Origin: Alphaproteobacteria bacterium
GTDB taxonomy: Bacteria > Pseudomonadota > Alphaproteobacteria > Rhizobiales > Aestuariivirgaceae
Assembly (NCBI GenBank): GCA_024640405.1
Contig: JAHEFB010000005.1
Location: 1 to 64,000, forward strand
DNA: 64,000 nucleotides
Direction: 5' to 3'
Within the stretch, counting starts at the first letter, position 1. Each line of letters opens with the position of its first letter. This document shows positions 38,699 to 48,332 of this stretch, piece by piece. Both the position numbers and the translations under genes were made by a program. The notes under the pieces were generated by a model, which ran no database searches, was not told the origin of the DNA, and saw only the letters and a list, made by a program, of their open reading frames with translations.

Positions 38699-39540
38699 CC
38701 CTTTCAGCAGGAATTGATGTTGGCACCGGTGCGGTGAAGGCGACGATCTTCAGGGTCGAAGATGGTAAGGAAGACTGGCTGGCACGCTCAACCTTGCGTA
38801 TCCGGCAACGCGACCCGATGGAACTGGCTGAAGAGGCCTTCAACCAGACCCTTGAGGATGCAGGCCTGACCCGTGAAGATCTGGATTACGTCGCGACGAC
38901 GGGGGAGGGTGAGGCGATCCCGTTCCATACCGGACATTTCTACTCGATGACCTCCCATGCCCGGGGCGCAACCTATCTGAACCCCAAGTCCAGCGCGGTT
39001 CTTGATTGCGGTGCCCTGCACGGGCGGGCCATTGTAACTGATGAACACGGCAAGGTGCTGAGTTACAAGATGACCAGCCAGTGTGCCTCCGGCTCCGGCC
39101 AGTTCCTGGAGAACATTGCGCGTTATCTCGGTATTGCCCAGGATGAGATCGGCAACCTCTCGCTGCAATCCGACGAGCCTGAAGTGGTGTCCAGCATTTG
39201 TGCGGTTCTGGCTGAGACCGATGTGATCAACATGGTGTCACGCGGCATTTCACCGCCCAACATCCTGAAAGGCATTCATTTGTCGATGGCAAGCCGCCTG
39301 GTACGGCTGCTGAAGTCGATCGGTGTCACGGACAATGTGGTGATGGTCACCGGTGGACTGGCAATCGACAAGGGGTTGGTTGCAGCATTGGCGGAAGAAC
39401 TGGCCAAGATGAAGGGTGTCGAAGCAGAAGTCGTCAGTCACCCGGACTCGATCTACGCCGGTGCCATAGGTGCTGCCCTGTGGGGCGCTTTCAGATTTGA
39501 AAAACTTGCGGCTACCGGACAACTGTTGAAGGCATCTTGA
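38695..39540 (+). CDS. bcrD: Benzoyl-CoA reductase subunit D (ATPase/electron activator)
   Basis: A 281-residue, short member of the same ATPase family as Bcr[16 protein letters not shown] is the phosphate-1 motif, [13 protein letters not shown] the second, and [22 protein letters not shown] carries the cluster ligand. The length agrees with Thauera BcrD. Its start overlaps bcrA by four bases; the ferredoxin gene follows after 13 bp with AGGAG. Confidence 0.95.
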   Translation: MTLSAGIDVGTGAVKATIFRVEDGKEDWLARSTLRIRQRDPMELAEEAFNQTLEDAGLTREDLDYVATTGEGEAIPFHTGHFYSMTSHARGATYLNPKSSAVLDCGALHGRAIVTDEHGKVLSYKMTSQCASGSGQFLENIARYLGIAQDEIGNLSLQSDEPEVVSSICAVLAETDVINMVSRGISPPNILKGIHLSMASRLVRLLKSIGVTDNVVMVTGGLAIDKGLVAALAEELAKMKGVEAEVVSHPDSIYAGAIGAALWGAFRFEKLAATGQLLKAS

Positions 39541-39553
39541 TAGGAGAACATTT

Positions 39554-39799
39554 ATGGCACTTATGATTGTCGATCCATGTACAGCATGCGACGCATGCGA
39601 ACCTGTGTGCCCGAACGAGGCAATCAAGGCTGATGACCCGTTTTATGTCATTGACCCCATGAAATGCACTGAATGTGTCGGAGCCGAGGATGAACCGCAA
39701 TGCAAGCTGGTATGTCCGGAAGCCTGCATAGTTCCCAACCCGGACTGGGAAGAAACGGCAGAGGAATTGCAGGAAAAATTCGAAATGCTGAATAGCTGA
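39554..39799 (+). CDS. fdx: 2[4Fe-4S] ferredoxin, electron donor of benzoyl-CoA reductase
   Basis: An 81-residue ferredoxin with CTACDACEPVCP and the second cluster motif CTECVGAEDEPQCKLVCP, in which the loop between cysteines is extended. This loop plus a C-terminal helix (WEETAEELQEKFEML) defines the Alvin/Thauera-type low-potential ferredoxins. In Thauera the homologue carries electrons from KorAB to BcrCBAD. Last gene of the operon. Confidence 0.94.
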   Translation: MALMIVDPCTACDACEPVCPNEAIKADDPFYVIDPMKCTECVGAEDEPQCKLVCPEACIVPNPDWEETAEELQEKFEMLNS

Positions 39800-39829
39800 C
39801 CCTGCCGATTGAAACCCAATGCGCGTCGT

Positions 39830-40375
39830 TCAGCTGGCCAGGTTACGGCTCAGGACGACCCGCTGGGCCGGACTAAATCCCAATTTGTCGAGATAGTCGA
39901 TCAATTCGACATCGTTCCAGTCCAATTCGGTGCGGATATGGTCGACCTGCAAGGTGGCAAGATTGGCAACCAACTGCGACATCAGGGCCTGACCGACACC
40001 GCGTCCGCGATATCCCGGGTCAACGCCGAAAGTGTCCATGACCGCCTCCGAGCTGATGTGGCCAAATTCGCCGTAGTCCATCCGGGCCATGATAAAGCCG
40101 ACCGGATGACCGTCCTGTTCGGCAACCAGCGATATTCGAACTCCTGATTCACGCATTACCTCGCGTTGCCTGCGCCGGTAATAGGCGGACCGGTCTTCTC
40201 CCATTGAGCGTCGGTCGATGGCGATCACGGCGTCGAGGTCGGCATCTGTCATGGAGCGCACCGGTACTCGATCGCGTGACAGTGCGTCGTAGTCATCTGA
40301 TTGCGATGAGCTGTAATCGGCTTCTAACGGCCGATCAACGTTGGTGGGGATGATCGGGGGTTGAATTGTGGGCAC
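39830..40375 (-). CDS. GNAT-family acetyltransferase, distal gene of the hemerythrin operon
   Basis: About 181 residues from the GTG at 40375, which has GGAGG seven bases upstream; the longer frame extending to 40504 would overlap the neighbouring gene and lacks homology-like sequence. The CoA loop is YRGRGVGQALMSQL, with DLDAVIAIDRRSMGEDRSAYYRRR near the N-terminus. The same N-terminal pattern appears in the next upstream gene (DLEAVIAIDKTLSG), so the two are probably paralogues. Third gene behind operator C. Substrate unknown; see the BadL-like entry. Confidence 0.75.
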   Translation of the reverse strand: MPTIQPPIIPTNVDRPLEADYSSSQSDDYDALSRDRVPVRSMTDADLDAVIAIDRRSMGEDRSAYYRRRQREVMRESGVRISLVAEQDGHPVGFIMARMDYGEFGHISSEAVMDTFGVDPGYRGRGVGQALMSQLVANLATLQVDHIRTELDWNDVELIDYLDKLGFSPAQRVVLSRNLAS

Positions 40376-40404
40376 GAGTGATCCTCCGGAAATTATTTTG
40401 AGCT

Positions 40405-40884
40405 TTACAGGATGGGTTTGTCCGTGGGGCGGGTCAGGACAATGCGCGGCGCCATGGTGAAGCCGGCGCTGGCAAAGAATGTCAGCAGGTTCTGATTTTC
40501 CCATTCGACCTGGCTGGTCAATTCACCTACCCCCTTATTGCGCAAAACCTCTTCGACGGCGCTGAGAAGCTGATGACCTGCCAATTCGCTTTTGTGGTTC
40601 GGATCGACGCCAATCGCATCCAGCATGGCGCGCGCGCCGGGTTTGCCGAATTCGCCCTCGACCAGTCTTGCCAGGGCAAATCCGACAAGCCGTTTGCCCT
40701 CGCGCAGTCCGACATAGATGAAATCACCCGGCTCATCGAGCGCTGCGGCCAGGCGTTTCTCGAAGAAACCGCGGCGTGATGTTCCACTCAACGTCTTGTC
40801 GATGGCAATGACGGCTTCCAGATCGTCGGCCCCCAGCGGCGTTATCTTGCCGTTTTCGGCGGGACTTTTTGATTTCCTGGCCAT
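40405..40884 (-). CDS. GNAT-family acetyltransferase, second gene of the hemerythrin operon
   Basis: A 159-residue GNAT domain with DLEAVIAIDKTLSGTSRRGFFEKR, strand VGLREGKRLVGFALARLVEGEFG and a degenerate CoA loop (HKSELAGHQLLSAVE in place of R/QxxGxG/A). That missing loop may weaken acetyl-CoA binding. AGGAGAATTCA precedes the ATG at 40884. It lies 9 bp after the hemerythrin gene and 29 bp before its paralogue. Confidence 0.8.
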   Translation of the reverse strand: MARKSKSPAENGKITPLGADDLEAVIAIDKTLSGTSRRGFFEKRLAAALDEPGDFIYVGLREGKRLVGFALARLVEGEFGKPGARAMLDAIGVDPNHKSELAGHQLLSAVEEVLRNKGVGELTSQVEWENQNLLTFFASAGFTMAPRIVLTRPTDKPIL

Positions 40885-40893
40885 TGAATTCTC

Positions 40894-41394
40894 CTATGCG
40901 TCGCTACCGTAATTTTCTGACAGCTCAAAGTCGGTTTCCGGGTCAAGCAGTTCGTCCAGCACGGGTAAAAGTGCCATTTCTTCCTTCTGTATGTGCGCCA
41001 GCATGCGTTCGATCAGTTCACCCGCCTGGGATTTGAATTGCGGCCAGCTCTGGTCGCTGAAGCCGCTGTCGAGCGCAGCTCTGGCCAGACCTGCCACCTG
41101 TTCGCCAACGGGCAGCATGGCGTGGTGCTCTTCGGCCAAATGTTCGCCGATTTCGGTGTCGCCCATATCGGCGAGCCGTGTGAACAGCTCGTTTTCCTCG
41201 AAAGCAAAATGATCGCCTATTTCCTGTTCGATGGCGGTGGCGGCGGTTTCGAGGGTTTTCCGGATCGCTGGATCATTCGTGTCGGGCAGATTTCGTTTTG
41301 CCCGTGCAATCAGGTCCTCAATTTGTTCGACCATCACCAGGGTTGCCTGGTGATCCTCGTGCAGGAGCTGGGCAGTGCGACGGGAGAATTGCAT
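40894..41394 (-). CDS. Hemerythrin-like (HHE cation-binding) protein
   Basis: A 166-residue four-helix bundle with the diiron ligands spread as in hemerythrins: LLHEDHQATL, GDHFAFEENELF, LAEEHHAM and LAHIQKEEMALLPV. Such proteins bind O2 or NO reversibly or repair Fe-S clusters. It is the first gene of a three-gene operon starting 35 bp from operator C, so it would be co-regulated with aromatic catabolism. Protection of the oxygen-sensitive reductases is a reasonable inference. Confidence 0.85.
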   Translation of the reverse strand: MQFSRRTAQLLHEDHQATLVMVEQIEDLIARAKRNLPDTNDPAIRKTLETAATAIEQEIGDHFAFEENELFTRLADMGDTEIGEHLAEEHHAMLPVGEQVAGLARAALDSGFSDQSWPQFKSQAGELIERMLAHIQKEEMALLPVLDELLDPETDFELSENYGSDA

Positions 41395-41429
41395 CTGATT
41401 TTCCTTGGCAAAATGAGCAACATGATTGT

Positions 41430-41461
41430 AAATATATATTTAAGTACTATAATACGTATTT
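41430..41461. promoter_or_regulatory. BadM-like operator C, between hemerythrin and SDR genes
   Basis: The centre AGTACT (41443-41448) and the entire right arm TAATACGTATTT (41450-41461) are perfect, and the left arm has three changes, so 27 of 30 defined positions match. It lies 27 bp from the SDR start and 35 bp from the hemerythrin start, close enough to repress both. Confidence 0.75.
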
Positions 41462-41488
41462 AGGAATCCAACAAGAGGAATCGAACAG

Positions 41489-42202
41489 ATGAAGCTGTGT
41501 CTGGATGGGCGAAGTGCGATTGTTACCGGAGGCGCGCGCGGCATTGGACGGGCGATTGCGGCAGCGTTGCAAAATGCCGGGGCAGTGGTTCACGTCATAG
41601 ACAGGGACCGGCCGGATGCTGCGGAGGAGGAGACGCTGATCTACCACTCCTGCGACATCTCCAATTCACAAGCGGTTCAGGGTGTAATGGACCATATCGC
41701 CGGGCCGATTTCAATTCTGGTCAACAATGCCGGGATTACCCGCGACCGTTCCCTGATGAAGATGAGCGACGAGGAATGGTCCGATGTCATCTCGGTCAAT
41801 CTGACCGGCGCCTTCAACATGATGCGAACTGTCGCGCCGTTTATGGTGGGAGCTGATGGCGGCAGCATCGTCAATGTTACTTCGATAAATGGTATCAGGG
41901 GCAAGTTTGGCCAGGCCAATTATGCAGCCTCCAAGGCCGGACTGATTGGTCTTACCAAGACGGCTGCCCGCGAATTGGGGCCCAAGGGAATTACTGTCAA
42001 TGCGATTGCGCCAGGTATGGTAATGACCGAAATGGCGCGCACGCTGCCGCAGGAGACGCTTGACCGGGCTATCGGTGAAACAGTGCTCAATCAGCTCGCC
42101 GAGCCGGTCGATGTTGCTGCGGCAGCGGTGTTTTTGGCGTCGGATGCAGCGCGCTTCATCACCGGACAGGTGCTGCAGGTTGATGCGGGGCAGTACATCT
42201 GA
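41489..42202 (+). CDS. Short-chain dehydrogenase/reductase (FabG-like)
   Basis: A 237-residue NAD(P)-dependent SDR. The cofactor motif TGGARGIGRAIA, NNAG, catalytic Ser in VTSINGIRGKFGQ, and the YAASK motif (Tyr and Lys) are intact. AGAGGA precedes the ATG. It is a single gene after operator C. A 3-hydroxyacyl-CoA dehydrogenase step, such as 3-hydroxypimelyl-CoA oxidation after ring opening, would fit the context, but SDR substrate cannot be read from sequence. Confidence 0.85.
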   Translation: MKLCLDGRSAIVTGGARGIGRAIAAALQNAGAVVHVIDRDRPDAAEEETLIYHSCDISNSQAVQGVMDHIAGPISILVNNAGITRDRSLMKMSDEEWSDVISVNLTGAFNMMRTVAPFMVGADGGSIVNVTSINGIRGKFGQANYAASKAGLIGLTKTAARELGPKGITVNAIAPGMVMTEMARTLPQETLDRAIGETVLNQLAEPVDVAAAAVFLASDAARFITGQVLQVDAGQYI

Positions 42203-42226
42203 ACCGTTCTGAACCCCGTTGCCAGG

Positions 42227-43486
42227 TCATCGCAACCTGTTCACAATCAGAAAAGTGAAGACGGCAAATGCCAAAGCACCGGTCAAGCCCAGCGCAGCAC
42301 CAAATCGGACCAGCATGCCAGAGTTGGCGATTATTCCGAGTGAACACAGCGTTACCGCGCCAACGTGGCAGCCGGCATGAACCTTTAGAGGATTTTCAGC
42401 TGTCAGTTCTGACAACATGACAGGTTTTCCGCCTGCACCCGCGACGTGCATGGATGCAAGAAAGGGCATGATGCGTTGCAGAATGCCGGTCAGAAATGTC
42501 AATAACCAGCCGGCCAGCAGAACAAATCCAAACAATGTTGCCCCATTGGGGATCGGGACCCCCAGTACAATGGCGAGGCCCAGCGCAAGACATATCATCA
42601 ACGCGACCCAGGATGATTTTACAAGCACGAACGACAGGCCAAGGCGTTTGCGCATGCCGGTTTTCAGTGCCGTGTTCATCAGCCACACGTAGACAGCGCT
42701 GGCACATAACCCCATGACTGCTGCTACCGCCAGGCCAATCGGGTTGTCGGTCAGCGCAGCAGCGGTTGCCAGGCCACATGCAGCGAAGGCAAGCCAGAAT
42801 TCCGTCCACCCGAGATGGGGTGGCAAGGTATGCGACAGGGCAAACATCGGGATCAGAACATGACTGAAACCGAAAGCCAGCAGACCCATAAATCCAAAGC
42901 CGGCAAGGATCATATGGGCAATGGAGGCCGATTGGTGGTCTGGTAGAAATCCGCTGCTGAAATTGGCGATCAGGGCGAGTCCCAGTCCGGCAAAGCCTGC
43001 AAGCGAAACGACCGCACCCCAGCCATGGGCGCCGACAATCGGCATATCGCGGGCGCGACGCAGATTGTCAGCGACGACAACGGCGAACACCACAAGGCCG
43101 ACGACAACACCGATACCGCCGACAATCATCGCGGTCTCATGGCCAATCGCCATGCTGTAGGTAAGCATGAGTATGCCCGGTGTCAGCAACCAGAAGCTCA
43201 CCCGGGCCGGCCAGGTCTGTGCCAGCGGTCGACGTGTTGCGACGGGCAGGAGCTGGAATGCTGCCCCCATTGCGGTCATAACCAGCACACCCAGGGTCAG
43301 CAAATGAATAGCGGCCAGAACGTTTCCGGGGCCGCCGATGAAGCCCGGTAATTCGTCAGCGGCAGCGAAGAGCACAAGCCAGGCAAGAACGTGAAAGCTG
43401 ACGGCTGCGGTAAAATACCGGAACGGGATCGAGGCCGGCAGCAACCGGCTCTTGGCGCCTCCAAGAAATCTCGCCGCCAGCGTCAT
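42227..43486 (-). CDS. NnrS-like / heme-copper-type polytopic membrane protein
   Basis: A 419-residue protein with about 12 transmembrane helices and conserved-looking membrane histidines (SFHVLAWL, AAIHLLTLG, SIAHMILAGFGF, FGFSHVLIP). It resembles the NnrS family of heme- and copper-containing proteins of denitrifiers, which relieve nitric oxide stress; distant similarity to oxidase subunit I folds is also possible. Start ATG overlaps the stop of the DUF2249 gene by four bases, making it the last gene of the hcrCAB operon. Family placement is moderate. Confidence 0.65.
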   Translation of the reverse strand: MTLAARFLGGAKSRLLPASIPFRYFTAAVSFHVLAWLVLFAAADELPGFIGGPGNVLAAIHLLTLGVLVMTAMGAAFQLLPVATRRPLAQTWPARVSFWLLTPGILMLTYSMAIGHETAMIVGGIGVVVGLVVFAVVVADNLRRARDMPIVGAHGWGAVVSLAGFAGLGLALIANFSSGFLPDHQSASIAHMILAGFGFMGLLAFGFSHVLIPMFALSHTLPPHLGWTEFWLAFAACGLATAAALTDNPIGLAVAAVMGLCASAVYVWLMNTALKTGMRKRLGLSFVLVKSSWVALMICLALGLAIVLGVPIPNGATLFGFVLLAGWLLTFLTGILQRIMPFLASMHVAGAGGKPVMLSELTAENPLKVHAGCHVGAVTLCSLGIIANSGMLVRFGAALGLTGALAFAVFTFLIVNRLR

Positions 43487-43737
43487 TCCTGCCTCGTCAG
43501 CAGGAGTCTGACCTCTCCAGGCTCTCCGGCAACAATCTGGTGGTGCCAGCCACGCTCGGCCAGTTCGGGATACAGAAACACCGGCTCGCGGTCATGATGG
43601 ACAAAGACGCGGTCGTTGGTGTCCGGGTGTTCCAGGAGTGTGAGGATAGCAACCATCGGTTCGGGCGGTGAAAGCCCGCGAACATCAATGTGGATGCCAT
43701 CTGCGGCGTGCCACTCATTGGCGAGAGGGTGAGGCAT
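43483..43737 (-). CDS. DUF2249-family small protein
   Basis: An 84-residue single-domain protein of the DUF2249/SirA-like fold: IHIDVRGLSPPEPMVAILTLLEH, then REPVFLYPELAERGWHHQI and a terminal strand. Such proteins are often encoded near hemerythrins, NnrS and nitric-oxide-related genes. It lies six bases after hcrB and overlaps the NnrS-like gene, so it belongs to the same transcript. Function unknown. Confidence 0.75.
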   Translation of the reverse strand: MPHPLANEWHAADGIHIDVRGLSPPEPMVAILTLLEHPDTNDRVFVHHDREPVFLYPELAERGWHHQIVAGEPGEVRLLLTRQE

Positions 43738-43743
43738 AGCCAG

Positions 43744-44736
43744 TCATTCCAACTCCAGGGTCAAACGTTTTGCCAGCCGTTGCGTCAGCGCAGACACGGC
43801 AAGCCGTCGATAGTGCGAACCGATAGTCGATGTGCGTTGAGGTGAAACCTGTTTTTGAACCAGTTTCGCCAGGTTTGTGAAAGCGGCATCGGGATCCTGA
43901 TCAAGTCCAATCGGGTCAAACCCCTCAATCAGGAACGGTCGGGAATTCGTGCCGGTGAGGGCAGATGTGATTCTGACTTCGCCACTGGCCAACCGGGTGC
44001 ATGCAACCGCGACACCGGCAAGCGGAAAGTCGATTGCCCCGCGTATACGCACCTTGGCGTAGGCTGACCTGACCATGCGCTGGGTATCGCCCGGTGGAAC
44101 ATGCACGGCGACAATGAACTCTCCGGACTTGAGCCCTAAATGGTTGGCGCCGTCTTCGTGGTAGAGGTCGGCAAGCGGCATGCGCCTGCGGCCGTCGGGG
44201 CCGGCAATTTCGACCTCCGCACCATGAACCATCAGCGCCGGTGCCAAATCTCCGCTGAATGCCGCACGGCAGCGTTTGCCTGTTGGTGCAACATGGCAGG
44301 TGTCGCCCTTGTACTTGAGGCAAAAATCATTGGCTTTGCGCCACCAGTGACTCTGATTGTAATACATACACCGGGTGTCAAGGCAGAGATTTCCGCCAAC
44401 TGTCGCCACTGAGCGATGGCCCGGACCTGCGATTGCGTCGCAAGCCTCGCCGATGGCGCCGTAGCTGCGGCGAATATCTCGATGTTCGCAAATTTCCCGC
44501 AGCGTCACGCCGGCTCCGATGGTCAGCCCTGATTTTCCGTCGCTGAGCTGCTGCAATTCTGAAATTCCGGTTAGGTCAATCAGGCAGTCGGTATCCACCA
44601 GACCGCGGCGCATGTTGACGATCAGGTCGGTGCCGCCGGCCAGAAACCGACTGGATGGCCGCTTCGCCATCGCGGTGACGGCCTGATCGATTGTTTCTGG
44701 CCGGTCAAGGGTGAATTCGGGCAGTGCTTCGGTCAT
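43744..44736 (-). CDS. hcrB: 4-hydroxybenzoyl-CoA reductase beta subunit (FAD, extra [4Fe-4S])
   Basis: A 330-residue FAD-binding subunit of the xanthine-oxidase family ([29 protein letters not shown]). Unlike ordinary FAD subunits it has an inserted loop with cysteines in [26 protein letters not shown] and GKRC, the ligands of the additional [4Fe-4S] cluster that characterises 4-hydroxybenzoyl-CoA reductase and enables reductive dehydroxylation. ATGA overlap with hcrA. Confidence 0.92.
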   Translation of the reverse strand: MTEALPEFTLDRPETIDQAVTAMAKRPSSRFLAGGTDLIVNMRRGLVDTDCLIDLTGISELQQLSDGKSGLTIGAGVTLREICEHRDIRRSYGAIGEACDAIAGPGHRSVATVGGNLCLDTRCMYYNQSHWWRKANDFCLKYKGDTCHVAPTGKRCRAAFSGDLAPALMVHGAEVEIAGPDGRRRMPLADLYHEDGANHLGLKSGEFIVAVHVPPGDTQRMVRSAYAKVRIRGAIDFPLAGVAVACTRLASGEVRITSALTGTNSRPFLIEGFDPIGLDQDPDAAFTNLAKLVQKQVSPQRTSTIGSHYRRLAVSALTQRLAKRLTLELE

Positions 44737-47063
44737 GATGCCTCCTTGAGGCTTGCAGCACGGCGTTGCTTGCGACGTTGCGCAACAAGGGCGTCCATGA
44801 GCCGGTCCGGGGTCACGGGCAGGGTGTTGAGATCAAGACCAATGGCATCGGCTACAGCGTTGACCAGTGCAGGTGGAAAACCCGACAGGGCTCCTTCGCC
44901 GGCTTCCTTGGCGCCGAATGGTCCAAGGGGATCGTTGCTTTCGACGATGTAGACCTCAATGTCCGGCGACTCGACGATTGTCGGCACGCGGTATTCCAGC
45001 AAGCTGGCGTGTACCGGCAGACCATCCATGTAGCGGGTTTCCTCGCACAGTGCCTGACCCATTCCCATCCACACAGACCCTTCGATCTGGCCCTGTACTG
45101 CCAGAGGGTTGATGGCGAAGCCGCAATCAAGAGCAGCCCAGACCTTTTCAACCGAAATCAACCCGGTCTCGACATCGACCGCTACCTCCACAACCTGGAC
45201 GGCATAGCTGAAGCCCATTGTGGAGCCGACCGCACCGCCGCGATGCTTGCCGCCCTGGGCCTGGGGAGGGCAGGTGAATGTGCCCTTGACCGAGATTGTG
45301 CCGTCTTCAGCAAGCGCTGCCGCGGCGACATCGGCAAATGACATCATCGACTGTTCGCTGCCGTGCACGGAGAAGGTTTCCATTGTGCAGGTGATGTCTT
45401 GCGGATCGGCTTCAAGCTTTTTGGCGGCAGCGGCAATGAGTATCTCACGCAGGCGGGTGGCCGCTTCAATGGCTGCGTTGCCGACCATGAATGTCACGCG
45501 TGACGAGTAGGATCCGTTGTCTTTTGGAGTAATGGCGCTGTCATTGGTGATGACGCGGATACGGGCAAGGTCGACACCAAGGATTTCAGCGGCAGCCAGA
45601 GCCACCATGGTTGTCGAGCCCTGACCAATATCGGATGCACCGGTAAATGCAGTTATGCTGCCGTCGAAATCGAGTTTCATGGAGACCACGGCATGAGGCT
45701 CGCCGGTCCAGTGCACGGGTTTTGCCGCGCCGCTGACATAGTGTGAACACGCCATGCCCAGGCCGCGGCCGGGTGGCAGGCCGGACTTGCGTTCATGCCA
45801 GCCACTGGCCATTTCAACCGTGGAAAGGCATTCGGGCAGGCCGTAACTGTTGACCATCAGGTCGTTGGGTGTGCGGGTTGGTGCCTCCAGCAGATTGGCA
45901 GAACGAACCGCAAAGGGGTCGAGCTCAAGTTGTCTCGCCATCCGGTCAAGCATGCATTCGAAGGCATGGCGCACATCCACCGTGCCGTGACCGCGCATTG
46001 CGCCGCATGGCGGCAGGTTGGCATAGACGCGATAGCCGTCATACTTGACGGCCGGTATATCGTAGAGGCCATGGAGCAGGGCACCGGCATACAAAATGGT
46101 CACCAGGCCATAGCCGGCATAGGCGCCGCCACGCTGTGTCACCCGGCAGTCTACAGCGGTTATACGACCTTCCTGGCTCATGCCGATTTTCAGTTCGACC
46201 TGGGTATCTGGCCGGCCGCGGTGGGTGATGAGGGTTTCCTCGCGGGTGAGCCGCATCATCACTTTGCCATTTGCTGCGCGTGCCAAGAGCCCGGTGATCA
46301 GTTCGAAGTTCAAGGTCTCGGTGCGGGCGCCGAAACCGCCGCCGACGAACGGTTTGATGACGCGAATATCGCATGTGTCCATTTCCAGGCAACGCGCCAG
46401 CATCAGGTGTACGTAATAGGGCACCTGGGATACGGTGTGCATGGTCAGTTGCTTGCGCTCTGCGTCAAAATCAGCGAGCGTGGCATGAGGCTCCATCTGG
46501 GCGTGGTTGACCTCGGCGCATTCGAATTGTTCTGTTGAAACCAGATCGGCAGCGGCAAACCCGTCGGCAATATCTCCAAATTCATGATGAACTTCGCGGT
46601 CCAGATTGCCTGGCTTGTCGTCGTGCAGAAGCACTGCGTCTTTGGCGCGAGCGTCATTTGCAGTGTAGTAGGCCGGCAATTCACGGATATCGAGTTCGAT
46701 CAATTCAAGGGCCTGTTCAGCCGTGTGCGCGTCGATTGCTGCGATGGCTGCCACCGGCTCGCCACGGTAGCGAACCTTTCCGCGGGCAAGCGGATACTCG
46801 TTCATGGCAACCGGAATGACACCATAGGTATGCGGACAATCGTCAGCGGTGACGATTGCGCGCACACCGTCCAGTGCCAGGGCTTTCGAAACATCGAGAC
46901 TGACGATTTCGCCATGGCTGACCGGACTGCGCAGAATTCGCCCAGCCAGTGCATCCGATGTCTCGAGATCTGCCGTATACAGCGCCTTGCCGGTCACCTT
47001 TTCGATGCCGTCGATGAGCGGAGCAGGATGACCGGCAGCGCGGGATTTCAAAGGTGCGGTCAT
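44733..47063 (-). CDS. hcrA: 4-hydroxybenzoyl-CoA reductase alpha subunit (molybdenum)
   Basis: A 776-residue Mo-cofactor subunit of the xanthine-oxidase family that binds 4-hydroxybenzoyl-CoA and removes its para-hydroxyl reductively to give benzoyl-CoA. Segments [33 protein letters not shown] and the C-terminal [11 protein letters not shown] (with the active-site Glu region) are typical. Start ATG 47063 ([19 protein letters not shown]) is chosen because it overlaps the hcrC stop; the longer frame to 47126 overlaps hcrC needlessly. Activity on 3-hydroxybenzoyl-CoA is not expected for this type. Confidence 0.92.
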   Translation of the reverse strand: MTAPLKSRAAGHPAPLIDGIEKVTGKALYTADLETSDALAGRILRSPVSHGEIVSLDVSKALALDGVRAIVTADDCPHTYGVIPVAMNEYPLARGKVRYRGEPVAAIAAIDAHTAEQALELIELDIRELPAYYTANDARAKDAVLLHDDKPGNLDREVHHEFGDIADGFAAADLVSTEQFECAEVNHAQMEPHATLADFDAERKQLTMHTVSQVPYYVHLMLARCLEMDTCDIRVIKPFVGGGFGARTETLNFELITGLLARAANGKVMMRLTREETLITHRGRPDTQVELKIGMSQEGRITAVDCRVTQRGGAYAGYGLVTILYAGALLHGLYDIPAVKYDGYRVYANLPPCGAMRGHGTVDVRHAFECMLDRMARQLELDPFAVRSANLLEAPTRTPNDLMVNSYGLPECLSTVEMASGWHERKSGLPPGRGLGMACSHYVSGAAKPVHWTGEPHAVVSMKLDFDGSITAFTGASDIGQGSTTMVALAAAEILGVDLARIRVITNDSAITPKDNGSYSSRVTFMVGNAAIEAATRLREILIAAAAKKLEADPQDITCTMETFSVHGSEQSMMSFADVAAAALAEDGTISVKGTFTCPPQAQGGKHRGGAVGSTMGFSYAVQVVEVAVDVETGLISVEKVWAALDCGFAINPLAVQGQIEGSVWMGMGQALCEETRYMDGLPVHASLLEYRVPTIVESPDIEVYIVESNDPLGPFGAKEAGEGALSGFPPALVNAVADAIGLDLNTLPVTPDRLMDALVAQRRKQRRAASLKEAS

Positions 47064-47527
47064 AGTTGCGCTCCGGCGGCGGCGCGAATTGACTTGATGA
47101 TCTTGACATAGCCAGTGCAGCGGCAAAGATTTCCGCCGAGCGCTGTGCGGATTTCCCGGTCACTGGGGGTCGGCGAGCGCCGCAGCAAACCTTCGGCGGC
47201 CATGATCATGCCGGGGGTGCAATAACCGCACTGTGTACCGAGGTTTTCATGAAAGGCACGCTGCAGTGCTGACAATCGGCCATTACTCACCTGGCCCTCA
47301 ATGGTTTCGATCTCGCGACCATTGCAACTGGCGGCCAGGGTGATGCAGGCTGGCCGCGGGTGGCCGTCCACAAGCACGGTACAGGCACCGCACTCACCTC
47401 CGTCACAACCCATCTTGGCCCCGGTCAAATGCCTGACTTCACGAAGATAGTCAATCAACAGAAGGCTGTCCGAAACCGCGTCTTCGCACACTGCGCCGTT
47501 GATTCTGAGGGCAATGATTTGTTTCAT
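47060..47527 (-). CDS. hcrC: 4-hydroxybenzoyl-CoA reductase gamma subunit (2[2Fe-2S])
   Basis: A 155-residue electron-transfer subunit with a plant-type [2Fe-2S] motif ([16 protein letters not shown] and a later Cys) followed by the helical-domain cluster ([12 protein letters not shown] and GNLCRCTGY). First gene of hcrC-hcrA-hcrB-DUF2249-NnrS-like. Operator D ends 31 bp before its start on the upstream side. Confidence 0.93.
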   Translation of the reverse strand: MKQIIALRINGAVCEDAVSDSLLLIDYLREVRHLTGAKMGCDGGECGACTVLVDGHPRPACITLAASCNGREIETIEGQVSNGRLSALQRAFHENLGTQCGYCTPGMIMAAEGLLRRSPTPSDREIRTALGGNLCRCTGYVKIIKSIRAAAGAQL

Positions 47528-47558
47528 GGATTGATCTTTCCCGCCGAATAGCCTTTCT

Positions 47559-47590
47559 AAAGTTCTATTTAAGTACTATTATACCTATTT
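47559..47590. promoter_or_regulatory. BadM-like operator D, upstream of hcrC and divergent badL-like gene
   Basis: The centre AGTACT (47572-47577) is perfect and the right arm has two changes; the left arm is weaker (23 of 30 defined positions overall). It lies 31 bp from hcrC and 217 bp from the acetyltransferase-regulator pair, so hcr control is likely and autoregulation possible. Confidence 0.65.
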
Positions 47591-47807
47591 AAACGCAAAT
47601 GGAAACCGTTTAGTTGCAGGTCATCAGGTTGCCTGCACACCTCGCCGGTGTGGATTCAAGGACCGTAACCAATTGGGGAAACCGCTGGCTGAACCGCGAT
47701 GTTGCAAGCTGGCCGCCATATGCTTTATTCCAGGTAGCGACGTGGCAGAAGATTCGATTTAGACCAGCTGTTCGTTGCAGAGGTGCCGTGAGAAGGAGAT
47801 TGCCAAC

Positions 47808-48302
47808 ATGAATGCCGTTACCCGGAGGGCCGCAGAGAGCTCGGGCAATCTCGTCAATATCCGTGCCGCCGTGGAGGCTGATCTCGGCTCGGTGGCAACG
47901 ATTGACGAGCGTGTAACCGGGCTTGGCAAACTGGACTATTGGCGCGATGTCTATGAGCGGTATTCCACACGCCGCACAAAACAGCGTTTTTTCCTCGTTG
48001 CAGAGCCAGTAGGTGATGCATCGGAAAAGCCGCTTTTGGGTTACATCGTAGGCGCAGTCAGGGCATGGGAATTCGGATCAGAACCGTGCGGATGGGTGTT
48101 TGCCTTTTCTGTCGACCCTGACACACGATTGCAGGGTGTTGGCGAGCACTTGTTCCATGCGATGTCAGGCAAGTTCAAGGCAACAGGAATAAATACGATG
48201 CGCACTATGGTTGCGCGTGACAATAATCTACATATGGCGTTTTTCCGTAGTGAAGGCATGACTGCCGGTCCGTATATCCAATTGGAAAAAGAGCTTGATT
48301 GA
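47808..48302 (+). CDS. badL: GNAT acetyltransferase, BadL-like
   Basis: A 164-residue GNAT with VNIRAAVEADLGSVATIDERVTG near the N-terminus, the beta4 strand WVFAFSVDPDTR, a CoA loop RLQGVGEHLF and a conserved Asn in ARDNNLHMAFFRSEGM. AGAAGGAGA precedes the ATG at 47808. It is followed 30 bp later by the Rrf2 regulator. In Rhodopseudomonas palustris BadL acetylates aminobenzoates, and the acetamidobenzoates act on BadM (from memory). The same pairing here suggests the same signalling role, but the substrate is not proven. Confidence 0.7.
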   Translation: MNAVTRRAAESSGNLVNIRAAVEADLGSVATIDERVTGLGKLDYWRDVYERYSTRRTKQRFFLVAEPVGDASEKPLLGYIVGAVRAWEFGSEPCGWVFAFSVDPDTRLQGVGEHLFHAMSGKFKATGINTMRTMVARDNNLHMAFFRSEGMTAGPYIQLEKELD

Positions 48303-48332
48303 CATGACCGTGCAAACAAACAGGTGGACGTC

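Noticed and set aside
44766..47111. Long open frames antisense to hcrA
   Set aside because: They are shadows of a well-supported high-GC gene and contain no recognisable domains.
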